Shown here in pieces: positions 33,918 through 42,315 of a stretch of DNA of 64,000 nucleotides. Position 1 is the first letter of the stretch, and the number at the start of each line of letters is the position of its first letter. A model generated the notes under the pieces. The model was not told the origin of the DNA and made no database searches. It worked only from the letters and a program-made list of their open reading frames with translations. This DNA comes from 79-D21 sp964521575 (GTDB lineage: Bacteria > Synergistota > Synergistia > Synergistales > 79-D21). A program made the translations under genes and the position numbers. The DNA lies in contig CAZFSR010000005.1 in the NCBI GenBank assembly GCA_964521575.1, positions 83,256 through 147,255 of the forward strand, given 5' to 3'.

Positions 33918-34618
33918 GCAATATCGTCTTCCGGTCGCGATGCGGAACAAACTCCCTTTCCAAGGGGGGTCGATCCCGTTTCCGCCAGTTTTTCCCAAAG
34001 GATTTCCAGGCCCGCCTCCGTTGTCGTCGTCGTGGGAGAAAAGGCGCGGTCAACGAGGAAAACGGCTTTCCTCGTTCCTTCATCAAGGCCCACGAGCCGG
34101 CTGTCCCTGTGGTTCCACAGCCAGCAGCAGATTTTTTCCTCATCCGCATAGACGACATGCTGAGGAAGGACCTCTTCGACTTCTCCCTGCCCCAACGGGG
34201 AGAAGCTCTCTCCCGGCTTCCCGAAGCGGAGGGTGAGGTTTCCCCGAACCTTGTCGAGGTCGAAAGCTCCCATGGGAAGCAGGGTTTTCACGGAAACACA
34301 GTTGTAAAGGTCCACGACACTGTTGACCGTCCAGAGGTCGTTGTCTTTCAGGACCCGCCGCAGCAACGCTTCCAGCGAAGACCTGTACTTGCTGGGCTTG
34401 ACCCCCATCGAGCCGAAGACCTGGCGCCATCGGGCCACTTCGGGAAAAGAAGAGAGGTTCTCCAGCGACAAGCCGATGGAAGCCACTTCCCCGGCAAGGG
34501 CTGCCTTCAGCCGTTCGACTGTCGGGTCGGCCGAAACCGGCAAAACGTCTGCGACAAGCCATCCGACCTCCGTCTGAGGGTACCGTTCGAGAACCGCGCC
34601 ATCTATTTTGAAGCGCAC
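33914..34618 (-). CDS. Stand-alone B3/B4 tRNA-binding domain protein
   Basis: A 234-aa protein related to the B3/B4 editing domain of phenylalanyl-tRNA synthetase beta. It has KPSKYRSSLEALLRRVLKD, SVVDLYNCVSVKTLLPMGAFDLDKV and CCWLWNHRDSR, all typical of free-standing B3/4 proteins. Such proteins may edit or bind tRNA, as the PheRS domain does. The GTG at 34618 follows AGGAGGG. Overlap with the YbaK-like gene suggests that two stand-alone tRNA quality-control domains are made together. Confidence 0.85.
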   Translation of the reverse strand: MRFKIDGAVLERYPQTEVGWLVADVLPVSADPTVERLKAALAGEVASIGLSLENLSSFPEVARWRQVFGSMGVKPSKYRSSLEALLRRVLKDNDLWTVNSVVDLYNCVSVKTLLPMGAFDLDKVRGNLTLRFGKPGESFSPLGQGEVEEVLPQHVVYADEEKICCWLWNHRDSRLVGLDEGTRKAVFLVDRAFSPTTTTTEAGLEILWEKLAETGSTPLGKGVCSASRPEDDIA

Positions 34619-34685
34619 GTGTCTCCCTCCTGTTCGCGGGGTACAAGGCAAAAGGAACTCCATTCCCCTGAAAAACTTCTTAAGA

Positions 34686-35684
34686 CTACCCCTGCATTTC
34701 CTTTCCCGAAACTCCGCAATGGGGTTTTGCGGATCCTTCTTCAGGAGGAAGGGGGGCATAGTAGGAAACCGGTTCCATGTGCAGCGAGATATAAGTCCCG
34801 CGACCGAGATTTTCCCTCAGCAAGCTTTCGACTCTTGCCGAGATCTCGTGAGCCTCCACGAGGGAAAGGGATTCGTCCATGAGGACGTGGACATCGATCG
34901 CGATGACGGACCCGATCTTCCTTGTCCGGAGCTTGTGGGTTCCACGGATGCCCTCGACGCTCATGATCAGGTTTTCCAAGGCTTTTTCACTTTCTTCGCA
35001 AAGTGAGGCTTCGAGCAGTTCGTCCATGCATTCCTTCAGGATGGGAAGGGCCGCCCTGACGATGAAGACGCTCACGATGACGGCAGCCAGCGGATCGAGG
35101 ATTCGCGCGGATTCTCCCAGGAAAAGGGCCCCGCCGATCCCCACGGTCGTCCCGATCGAGGAGAAGGCATCGGAGCGATGATCCCAGGCTTTCGCGATGA
35201 TGGCGTTGCTATTGAGTTTTCGGCCCCAATCGATCGTGTAGCGGTAAAGCCACTCCTTCGAGACGACGGAGATGACGGCTGCGGCAAAAGCGATCATCCC
35301 AGGCCTCCGGATCTCCTGCCCCGTAAAGTGGTGCCAGATGGCGTGTGTCCCCGACCAGAAGATCCCGAACCCGGCCGCGACGAGCGTGATGCCGCAGAGA
35401 CCGGCAAGCAGGGCCTCGACCTTCCCGTGTCCGTAGTCATGGGTCTCGTCAGCCGGCTTCCTGACGATGCGAAAGCCCAGGATGACGACGATGTCGGTCA
35501 CGAGATCGGTCAGCGAATGGGTCGCATCGGCAATCATGGCCGCGCTTCCGCCCAGGAAACCGGCGGCATACTTGAAGAGGGTTAGCACCGTATTGACGAC
35601 TAGCCCGATCCAGGTCACCCTCACCGCCCGCGCTTCACGATCCACAATCCCTTCACCCGCCCTTTCGGAAAATTTACGGGTCAT
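34686..35684 (-). CDS. Cation diffusion facilitator family transporter
   Basis: A 332-aa CDF transporter (probably Zn2+, Fe2+ or Mn2+ export by H+ antiport). The metal site is DATHSLTDLVTD in helix 2 and HRSDAFSSIG in helix 5, giving a His/Asp site. The His-Asp-Tyr-Gly-His loop DETHDYGHGKVE follows helix 3, and a cytoplasmic C-terminal domain begins near residue 210. The gene stands alone upstream of the B3/B4 gene, 67 bp away. Confidence 0.92.
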   Translation of the reverse strand: MTRKFSERAGEGIVDREARAVRVTWIGLVVNTVLTLFKYAAGFLGGSAAMIADATHSLTDLVTDIVVILGFRIVRKPADETHDYGHGKVEALLAGLCGITLVAAGFGIFWSGTHAIWHHFTGQEIRRPGMIAFAAAVISVVSKEWLYRYTIDWGRKLNSNAIIAKAWDHRSDAFSSIGTTVGIGGALFLGESARILDPLAAVIVSVFIVRAALPILKECMDELLEASLCEESEKALENLIMSVEGIRGTHKLRTRKIGSVIAIDVHVLMDESLSLVEAHEISARVESLLRENLGRGTYISLHMEPVSYYAPLPPEEGSAKPHCGVSGKEMQG

Positions 35685-35784
35685 TATGAGCCCATCTTTT
35701 GCAGTGTCAAGACCTTGCTAACTTTATCTCGGCATATGATAATCACTTCATCTGATTGTACTCGTCGCGTTGGAGGTGGTCTCC

Positions 35785-37818
35785 CTGAATCCAAGGCGAA
35801 CGTTCATTCTTTTCCTGGTCTTCCTTGTCGCGTCGATCGCCGCTTCGGGCCCCCTGCGTGGAGCGGAGTGCCGGGCAAACGAGCGGGTCCTGGATTTCCA
35901 GGGACGGGTGGAGTGCCTTGAAGACGCCTCGATCAAGGTGGAAGAGCGGATCTCCGTGCTTTCGGAAGGCCAGGAGATCCGCCACGGCATCTACAGGGAT
36001 ATCCTGCTTCGTAACTGGGAAGGACGCCCGTCGCGGATCGAAATCCTCGGGGCCCGGCTTGACGGGAACCCGGTTGCCTTAAGGGGAGAGGTCATCACCC
36101 AGGGAAAGCGGATCTATCTAGGCGACCCCGACAGGGAACTGCCTCCCGGTGTTCACCTGTTTTCGCTCTCCTACCGCATGAGCGGGCAAGTCGCGAACCT
36201 GCGGGACCGAGACGAGATTTACTGGAACGTCACGGGAAACGATTGGACCTTCCCCATCGAGCGCGCCTCCTGCCTCATTCTCCCTCCGGGAGGGGTCAAT
36301 CCCGGGGGTAAAATTCAGATCGCGGCCTATACCGGACCTCGAGGGTCGCGCGGCACGGATTTCCGGCACGAAGTCTCCGGCAAAGGGATCCTGTTCACCA
36401 CAACCCGGCCGCTCGAGCCCGGAGAGGGGTTGACCGTCGCGGTTGGCTGGCCCAAAGGACTTGTCGCCTTCCCTCCGTCAAGCTCACGGAACACAGGCTG
36501 GATCACCTTCGCGGCGGGCATGGGGCTGGTCCTGCTTTATTACCTTGTCGCCTGGTTTCTCTCTGGAAGGGACGCCCCGAAGGAGATCGTCACCCCTCTG
36601 TTCGAGCCGCCAGGAAAGATGACCCCGGCGGAAGCGCGGCGCATTTACCGGATGGCTCTCGATATGGGCGCATTCCCAGCCGAACTCGTGGACCTGGCTG
36701 TCAAAGGAGTCCTCCGGATCGAAGAACGGGAAGGTGAATTTTTCCTCTCCATGGATCGTCAACCTGCCGTTTCAGATCTCCCGGGGCACCAGAAGGCTCT
36801 CCTGAAATCCCTCCTCGCGGCGGCCCTGGAATCCTCGGGAAGGCTGGAGTCCATAAAGGCCGTGGCCGGCCGCAAGGGGCTCATCGGCCGGTTGGCACGC
36901 ATGAGCCTCGAAATGAGGAAGGTTCCCGCCGACCCTGCGAACCCGGCAGGCCGGATCGATCTTCCACTCTCCCGTTCCAATGCTGCCGGCCTGCAATCAT
37001 CCTGGGCCGCCTTGCGCAAGGATCTCGAAGCGAGACAGGCTTCGCGCAGCCTCTTTTCCAAGAATACGGGAAAGTGGGCCCTTGGCCTTGCCGGATCCCT
37101 GCTGGCACTTGCCGGGATGTTCTACGCAAACGACCCCACGGGCTTCATCGAGGGAGGAGGACTCTTCCTGGCCCTTTGGCTTTCCCTCTGGACAATCGGA
37201 GTGCTCCTGCTGTCAACGGCAGCCGTCATGCTCTGGGCCAGGCTGCTCAAGTCTCCCTCCCTTTCAGGGGTTCTCATGGCCCTGTTCTTCACCCTGTTCT
37301 CGCTTCCCTTCGTAGCGGCAGAGATATTCGTCCTCTACCAGCTTTCCCTGGTTACGTTCACCCCGATCCTGAAACAGACAATCCCGGCGCTTTCCGTCGT
37401 GTTCGCCGCGGATGCCCTCTTCAAGGTGCTGCTGAAACGATATTCTGCGGAAGGGCAATCCCTGAGAGCGAAGGTGGAAGGATACCGGCTCTATCTTTCG
37501 ATGGCCGAGGAAGGTCCCCTCAAGGCCTTGTCCTCCCCTTCAGCGAGCCCCGCCCTCTTCGAGAGGCATCTTCCCTTCGCCATGGCCCTCGACGTAGAGG
37601 AAGCCTGGGCAGGGCGTTTCGCCGGTCAACTCGGCACCGGTTACGCCCCCGATTGGTACCGGGGCGGTTCCTTTTCCGGTGGGGACGGTTTCGTCCAGGG
37701 CTTTTCGGGGGCCTTTTCCGGGGCGGTTTCCTCTGCTTCTTCGTCTTCTTCCGGAGGGTCCGGAGGCGGAGGATCTTCGGGGGGAGGAGGAGGCGGCGGC
37801 GGTGGCGGGGGCTGGTAG
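35785..37818 (+). CDS. DUF2207 membrane protein with Gly-rich tail
   Basis: About 677 aa with a signal helix, an extracytoplasmic beta domain (about 35-235; GIYRDILLRNWEG and YRMSGQVANLRDRDEIYWNV are typical DUF2207 marks), a helix near 245, a cytoplasmic domain, more membrane helices at about 430-540, and a Ser then Gly tail ending in Trp. The start is unusual: GGAGGTG at 35772-35778 best serves the CTG at 35785; a TTG at 35770 is the only usual codon nearby but overlaps no good site. Function is unknown for the family. Confidence 0.82.
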   Translation: MNPRRTFILFLVFLVASIAASGPLRGAECRANERVLDFQGRVECLEDASIKVEERISVLSEGQEIRHGIYRDILLRNWEGRPSRIEILGARLDGNPVALRGEVITQGKRIYLGDPDRELPPGVHLFSLSYRMSGQVANLRDRDEIYWNVTGNDWTFPIERASCLILPPGGVNPGGKIQIAAYTGPRGSRGTDFRHEVSGKGILFTTTRPLEPGEGLTVAVGWPKGLVAFPPSSSRNTGWITFAAGMGLVLLYYLVAWFLSGRDAPKEIVTPLFEPPGKMTPAEARRIYRMALDMGAFPAELVDLAVKGVLRIEEREGEFFLSMDRQPAVSDLPGHQKALLKSLLAAALESSGRLESIKAVAGRKGLIGRLARMSLEMRKVPADPANPAGRIDLPLSRSNAAGLQSSWAALRKDLEARQASRSLFSKNTGKWALGLAGSLLALAGMFYANDPTGFIEGGGLFLALWLSLWTIGVLLLSTAAVMLWARLLKSPSLSGVLMALFFTLFSLPFVAAEIFVLYQLSLVTFTPILKQTIPALSVVFAADALFKVLLKRYSAEGQSLRAKVEGYRLYLSMAEEGPLKALSSPSASPALFERHLPFAMALDVEEAWAGRFAGQLGTGYAPDWYRGGSFSGGDGFVQGFSGAFSGAVSSASSSSSGGSGGGGSSGGGGGGGGGGGW

Positions 37819-37829
37819 GAACCCTTTCA

Positions 37830-38273
37830 TCAGCCGGGGAAAGCTTCCGGCAGCGAACCGGGATCCTTCATTCCGCAAAGGCGGCCGGCGATCGGCCGAT
37901 CCGCCGCAACGAGGTCAATCCCGTCGAAATCACCCGGCAAGACCCACTGGAGGCCCTGGTGGGCGTTTTGCCGGAGCTGGCCGGAAATCCAGCGACAACG
38001 GTAGGCGAAAATCTCCACGGAAGCGTGATCGTAATCGAAACGGCTGGCGCAAAGGAACTCGCCCACCTGGACAACGATCCCCAGTTCTTCCAGGATTTCC
38101 CTGGCGAGGCATTCTTCAGGGGTTTCCCCCTCCTCGATCTTGCCTCCCGGGAACTCCCATTTGCCGGCAAGCCGATCTTCCCTGCCCCTCTGGGCGAGGA
38201 GGACCCTTCCTTCCCTTTCGATCACGGCGGCCGTCACCCGTATTCGCCCCTGCAACTTTCTGCCCTCTTTCAT
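37830..38273 (-). CDS. Nudix hydrolase, MutT type
   Basis: A 147-aa Nudix enzyme with a complete box GKIEEGETPEECLAREILEE near residues 44-64. The order IRVTAAVIEREGRVLLAQR, WEFPGGK and the C-terminal WVLPGDF matches 8-oxo-dGTP diphosphatase (MutT) proteins that end in a Trp-Val/Leu-Pro motif. It cleans oxidised nucleotides. The ATG at 38273 has GGGGGATT upstream. It faces the DUF2207 gene, 11 bp from stop to stop. Confidence 0.88.
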   Translation of the reverse strand: MKEGRKLQGRIRVTAAVIEREGRVLLAQRGREDRLAGKWEFPGGKIEEGETPEECLAREILEELGIVVQVGEFLCASRFDYDHASVEIFAYRCRWISGQLRQNAHQGLQWVLPGDFDGIDLVAADRPIAGRLCGMKDPGSLPEAFPG

Positions 38274-38294
38274 CAAGAGAATCCCCCGTTGCGG

Positions 38295-38331
38295 AAAATT
38301 GAGCGGGGCGCGGTCTTTACGGCCGCGCCCC
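38295..38331 (-). terminator. Hairpin terminator
   Basis: A 9-bp stem GGGGCGCGG/CCGCGCCCC (38305-38313 and 38323-38331) with CGCTCAATTTT beyond it on the minus strand, after the second cyclodeaminase-family gene. Confidence 0.7.
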
Positions 38332-38337
38332 CGTCTT

Positions 38338-39321
38338 CTAGAGGTCTACCTGCGTGCCGACTTTTTTCTCGCTCGCTTTTTCCAGGATTAGGCGGGCGGT
38401 CATGACGTCGTGGCTTGCGATACCCATGAGAACCGCGCCGCGGCGCCCCTTCATGGAGGGCTTGACCAGGCCTGCGCATACCTGTCCCATGTCTCCCGTG
38501 ATCTGTTCCTCTTTCGGATAGCCTTCCTGGAAATAGACGCCGTGCTCCTGGGTCCACAGGTACTGGTGCAGGTCATCGCACACGAAAGCGGTCGCCCCGG
38601 TCATGACGTCGGCATCGAAAGCGGAATCGTAGTCCACGGAGATGGCCAGCATTTCCGCCTTCAGCCACTCGGAGCGGACAAAACGCTTCGGGTTCGCGAC
38701 GATGGGCGTACAGGTCACCACGACATCTGCTCCCTTCACCGCCTCCTCGACCGTTGAGCAAGGAACGACCTGCTGTCCCTTGAGGAAGGGCGAAACGAAG
38801 GCGGTGTATTTTTCCGCCTGCCCGGGGAAGTTGTCGTAAACCTTGACGGTCTTGACTTTCGGCAGGGCCTCCAGAAGAGCGACAGTGTTCGTGCGGCCCT
38901 GTACACCGAGACCGATTACGGCAATCGTTTCGGAGTTCGGGTCGGCCATGTGCTTCGCGCAAACCCCGCTGGCCGCGCCGGTCCTCCAGGCCGTGATCCA
39001 GTTCGCGTCCATGATGGCCTTGACAAAACCCGTCTGGGATTCGTTCAGGACCATGATGCCGGTTATATAGGGCAATCCTGCCGCCTGGTTGATCGGGTAG
39101 CCGGCGACCCACTTGATCCCGGCGGCATCCACGTCCCCGCCCAGCCAGCAGGGCATGGCATGGATAAAGCAGTCCTGGCGCGGATGCACGCCAATCTTGG
39201 CGGGCATCTCGACCTGTTTCCTTCCCTTCAGCGTCCATCCTTCCTCCACGACGCGCATGACCTGAGAAACCGGGATTCCGAGAGACTCGACCTGCTCCTG
39301 CGAAATGCACAGAACCTTCAC
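38338..39321 (-). CDS. Ornithine cyclodeaminase/mu-crystallin family protein 2
   Basis: A 327-aa member of the OCD family but well diverged from the copy at 30464. It has VSQVMRVVEEGWTLKGRKQ, IMVLNESQTGFVKAIMDAN, the Rossmann motif VIGLGVQGRTN near 138 and VVTCTPIVANP. The N-terminal QDCFIHAMPCWLGGDVDAAG is typical of a subgroup whose substrates are uncertain. The gene lies 37 bp after an RpiR-type regulator and probably forms an operon with it. Confidence 0.88.
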   Translation of the reverse strand: MKVLCISQEQVESLGIPVSQVMRVVEEGWTLKGRKQVEMPAKIGVHPRQDCFIHAMPCWLGGDVDAAGIKWVAGYPINQAAGLPYITGIMVLNESQTGFVKAIMDANWITAWRTGAASGVCAKHMADPNSETIAVIGLGVQGRTNTVALLEALPKVKTVKVYDNFPGQAEKYTAFVSPFLKGQQVVPCSTVEEAVKGADVVVTCTPIVANPKRFVRSEWLKAEMLAISVDYDSAFDADVMTGATAFVCDDLHQYLWTQEHGVYFQEGYPKEEQITGDMGQVCAGLVKPSMKGRRGAVLMGIASHDVMTARLILEKASEKKVGTQVDL

Positions 39322-39358
39322 CTTTCATCCCTCCCGTGGCTGATTTTCGATTCCCCGA

Positions 39359-40243
39359 TCAGACAAGCTCGACGATATCGATATCCTTCCGCTCGAAAAG
39401 GTCCTTCCCGGCGGCAAACTCTTCGAAGTCCCGCAACTTTTCCCGCATTTTGCCGGGGTTTTTCATGTAAAAAGCCGTGAGCAGGGCATGGGTCATGGCA
39501 AAGGCCCCCGCGCAGGGATCGATGAAGGTGATGAACTTCATCGGGGCCTCCAGGAGCACGTCGGATAACGGAGCCAATGGCGACATCCCGCTGTCCGTGA
39601 TCCCCACGACCGGGATCCCTTCCTTGCGGAAAAGCCCGGCCAGGGACTGCGTTCCCACCGGGTACCTCGGGAAACTGTAGATGACGGCGGCCGCATTCTC
39701 CCCGGCATCCCGAATTTTCCCGTAGGCCTCGTGATTGAAATCCGTAAGGATCTGTACGTTCCCCCTGAGGATGGAAAGGAAGTAGCCCAGGTACTCGGCA
39801 AGACAGGTATTGGCGAGAAGGCCCACGACGAAGATGGTCCCGCGCTTTTCCATGAGTTCCACTGCCCGCCGGACTGTTTCCTCGGAAAGTTTTTCCTTCA
39901 TCTGCCGGAGAACGTGGAATTCAAGGGAAAGGACCCGCTGGAAGAAATCCTCCTCGCCCGAAAAGGGTTCGCCCGGGAAACGCTCCAGCGAATCGTACTG
40001 CCTTTCCGTAGCCGCCTGGAGGGCCTTCTGGAATTCGGGGAAACCGGAAAACCCGAGTCGGAAAGCGAGCCGAATAACCGTCGGGTTGCTGACACCGGCC
40101 GCCCTTGCCAACGTGACGGAGTTCATGAAGGCAACGCCCCTGAGGTTGGAGTGGATGAAACGGGCCAGCTTAAGCTGCTGAGGGGCCAGCTCCGCGGATA
40201 TTTCCGTCAACCTGGCAAGAATATCCTGGACGCTTGGCGGCAA
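39359..40243 (-). CDS. RpiR family transcriptional regulator (HTH + SIS)
   Basis: About 294 aa. An N-terminal HTH_6 domain (QQLKLARFIHSNLRGVAFMN, then ARAAGVSNPTVIRLAFRLGF) is followed by a SIS domain (about 140-270; VVGLLANTCLAEYLGYFLS, GITDSGMSPLA). RpiR proteins sense phosphosugars or related ligands, but some control amino-acid genes. I chose the TTG start at 40243 because CGGAGG lies 9 nt upstream and the predicted promoter ends about 25 nt before it. The downstream target is likely the OCD-family gene. Confidence 0.86.
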   Translation of the reverse strand: MPPSVQDILARLTEISAELAPQQLKLARFIHSNLRGVAFMNSVTLARAAGVSNPTVIRLAFRLGFSGFPEFQKALQAATERQYDSLERFPGEPFSGEEDFFQRVLSLEFHVLRQMKEKLSEETVRRAVELMEKRGTIFVVGLLANTCLAEYLGYFLSILRGNVQILTDFNHEAYGKIRDAGENAAAVIYSFPRYPVGTQSLAGLFRKEGIPVVGITDSGMSPLAPLSDVLLEAPMKFITFIDPCAGAFAMTHALLTAFYMKNPGKMREKLRDFEEFAAGKDLFERKDIDIVELV

Positions 40244-40280
40244 GGGCGCCTTCCTCCGATAAGAAGATATTTCTTCATAT

Positions 40281-40308
40281 AAGATAGCTACTGTAGATAA
40301 AATGTCAA
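40281..40308 (-). promoter_or_regulatory. Promoter of the RpiR regulator gene
   Basis: On the minus strand TTGACA (40303-40308), a 16-bp spacer and TATCTT (40281-40286). It overlaps the 3' end of the upstream metallopeptidase gene. Confidence 0.55.
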
Positions 40309-41070
40309 GCTTCCCCGGGATGCGAATCGCGCTGTTCCCGCCTTGGGCTGCACCCAAGGCGGGATGCAAAACCCGGCTTCCCGCAACAACTTCCTGAAGA
40401 AACGGCTTTCGGGCAGGACCCTTTCCAGGAGTGCCCAGAAGTAGCGGGAGTGGTCAAGGTGACGGGTATGGCACAACTCGTGGCAGAGGACGTAATCCAC
40501 CAGGTGGGGGGAAAGAAAGGCGAGTTTCGCGTTCAGGCTGATCGTGCCTTTCGCGGAACAGCTTCCCCACCGGGTCTCCTGGATTCTCACTGCAAACTTG
40601 CGGAACGGCAGGCCGTGCCGGGCTGAAAGCCTTTCAAGCCAGGGGCCCAGCCCCCTTCCGCTCCTCAGGATAAGCCATCTTCTCAGTTTCTCAGGGGTTT
40701 CGGGATCATGCCAGGACCCTCCGAGGACAAGCCGCCTCTTTTGCCGTTCCTCCACCAGGTCGTCGGACCGGGAAAGCTTCCCATCGAAGAGGATTCCCCA
40801 CCTTTCACCAAAGGCGGCCAGGTCCAGGCACGCAGGGTCGTCCCCATTCCCCTTTGTAGCGGGAATCGCGGCCTCGCTGAATCTCGCCAGGGCCCTTCGG
40901 ATCCACTCCCGCTTCTTTTCCAGCACCCCTGGGACCCTGTCAGTGCAAAAACCTGCAGGAACGATCACAGACAAGCGACCCTCACGGGAAACGCGGATAC
41001 GGATATTCCTGGCCCGGCGGCTTTCAAGAATTTCATAGGGGACGGCCTCTTCAAGCTGCATTTTCATCAC
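40288..41070 (-). CDS. YgjP/DUF45-type metallopeptidase
   Basis: A 260-aa protein with the DUF45 pattern: TRWGSCSAKGTISLN near residue 165, then the zinc site VLCHELCHTRHLDHS (HExxH-like HELCH plus a later His). Members are M48-related zinc proteins of unclear substrate, sometimes near restriction-modification genes. The C-terminal stretch after residue 235 is not conserved-looking and contains the promoter of the next gene. The ATG is near CGGAGAGTG. Confidence 0.85.
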   Translation of the reverse strand: MMKMQLEEAVPYEILESRRARNIRIRVSREGRLSVIVPAGFCTDRVPGVLEKKREWIRRALARFSEAAIPATKGNGDDPACLDLAAFGERWGILFDGKLSRSDDLVEERQKRRLVLGGSWHDPETPEKLRRWLILRSGRGLGPWLERLSARHGLPFRKFAVRIQETRWGSCSAKGTISLNAKLAFLSPHLVDYVLCHELCHTRHLDHSRYFWALLERVLPESRFFRKLLREAGFCIPPWVQPKAGTARFASRGSLTFYLQ

Positions 41071-41182
41071 TCTCCGAAATCAATAACCGTTGCCCATCCG
41101 GTATAGAAAACAGCGTTATCAAGGATATGCGTGAAAAGCGATTTTCAAATGCCGATTTTTCAATTACGTAATTCCTGAATGC

Positions 41183-41210
41183 TTGCTTTTCACCCGATCT
41201 TTTCTATACT
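41183..41210 (+). promoter_or_regulatory. Sigma-70-type promoter
   Basis: TTGCTT (41183-41188), 16-bp spacer, TATACT (41205-41210), reading into the 88-aa gene at 41269. Confidence 0.6.
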
Positions 41211-41268
41211 GTTTATTGAAGCTCAACTTTCCACGATTCTAAAGACATGTTGAGAGGAGTGCGTAAAA

Positions 41269-41535
41269 ATGACCTCAGGGAAAGATCCCTCCAAAAAAGT
41301 GACAAGAGTGAGGCGCCCACTAGAAGAACGTCTTAAGGAAGCGCAGGAAAAGGCCAGAAAGCTAAGGGCCCGGTCAAAGGAAAAAGAAGCAAAGGCGATC
41401 CAGTACGTTTGCGCCGCAATTTTCAAAATTGCCGATTACGAAATCTCGGAATCGGTTGTCGATGAGTTGATTCGGACAAAGGGAGAAAGCGCGGAGGCGA
41501 TCGCAAAGGAGATCATCGAGAAGGCGAAAGCCTGA
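41269..41535 (+). CDS. Small basic helical protein, unknown
   Basis: An 88-aa protein whose first half is Lys/Arg/Glu-rich coiled coil (RLKEAQEKARKLRARSKEKE) and second half a compact helical region (VVDELIRTKGESAEAIAKEI). The arrangement recalls TraD-like or nucleoid-type small proteins, but I cannot name it. A GAGAGGAG site precedes the ATG, and it has its own promoter and terminator, so it is a single-gene unit. Confidence 0.68.
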   Translation: MTSGKDPSKKVTRVRRPLEERLKEAQEKARKLRARSKEKEAKAIQYVCAAIFKIADYEISESVVDELIRTKGESAEAIAKEIIEKAKA

Positions 41536-41563
41536 TCGAGCTTCGTCCACACCCAAAGCACAG

Positions 41564-41590
41564 ATGGGGCCCTCGTTGGGCCCCATTTAT
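41564..41590 (+). terminator. Rho-independent terminator
   Basis: Stem ATGGGGCCC/GGGCCCCAT with loop TCGTT, followed by TTATGGTTTT. Confidence 0.75.
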
Positions 41591-41627
41591 GGTTTTCCCG
41601 CATCCGCTTCTCCCCCTTAAGCCCTTC

Positions 41628-42248
41628 TCAGCCAGACTCTCCTGCTTTTTCGGTTTCCCTGACAAGCGTGCTGTCTCGCCTGGCCTTTTCGCGAACCCGC
41701 GCTCGGGCTGAGGAAAGAATGGCGAAAAATGGGTGTGTCTCGTTCCCATGAAGGTTGAGGGGGGTACGAAGGGCGCGGACCAGGCGGCTCTCAACTTGCC
41801 AGGGGGTCGGGTGAGACACCCAGGAGACCCACCCATGTTCCGCAATCCAGTCGCCAAGCGTGGCTTCGCTCAAGCCGAAATCGACGCGGCCATCGGACCG
41901 GGCAATGGGCTCGAGGGACAGCTTTTCCATCAGGAGAGCCCCCAGGCTCAATCGAAGCGTCGACTGCCTCGCGGTGTTCCTGAGGTGGTTCCTCAGCCGA
42001 TCCCTGAGCTTTTTCCTGCTGTCCCGACGGCTCGGCACCATCCCGACGTATAGCAAGGCTCGTCCTTCTACCAGGACCTCATAATATCCGCCCCTGATCC
42101 CCAGCCTGGCGGGTTCGAAAAACCACGCGTACACTCCCTCTTCCGCCGGGACCCTAACGGTGTTGTTCCGCACCAGGCTTGAGGGAACCTGCCTTTCGCT
42201 TTCCCTGAAGGCGGAAAGGATCGTTTCGAACTCATCCTCCCTTGCCAT
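41628..42248 (-). CDS. GIY-YIG superfamily protein
   Basis: A 206-aa protein with the GIY-YIG core: EEGVYAWFF for GIY, LLYVGM for YIG, then KKLRDRLRNHLRN with the Arg of the active site, and STLRLSLGALL. The C-terminal half (about 130-205) has a conserved-looking WVSHPTPWQVESRLVRAL with Glu that could be the metal ligand. Stand-alone proteins of this kind are probable nucleases of unknown target. The ATG at 42248 follows GGAGGTGAC. Confidence 0.8.
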   Translation of the reverse strand: MAREDEFETILSAFRESERQVPSSLVRNNTVRVPAEEGVYAWFFEPARLGIRGGYYEVLVEGRALLYVGMVPSRRDSRKKLRDRLRNHLRNTARQSTLRLSLGALLMEKLSLEPIARSDGRVDFGLSEATLGDWIAEHGWVSWVSHPTPWQVESRLVRALRTPLNLHGNETHPFFAILSSARARVREKARRDSTLVRETEKAGESG

Positions 42249-42315
42249 GCCCGTCACCTCCATCCCGTTCCTATCGGCAGTCGTTTCCGGTACGTTACCT
42301 CCCCTTGTTTTTCAC

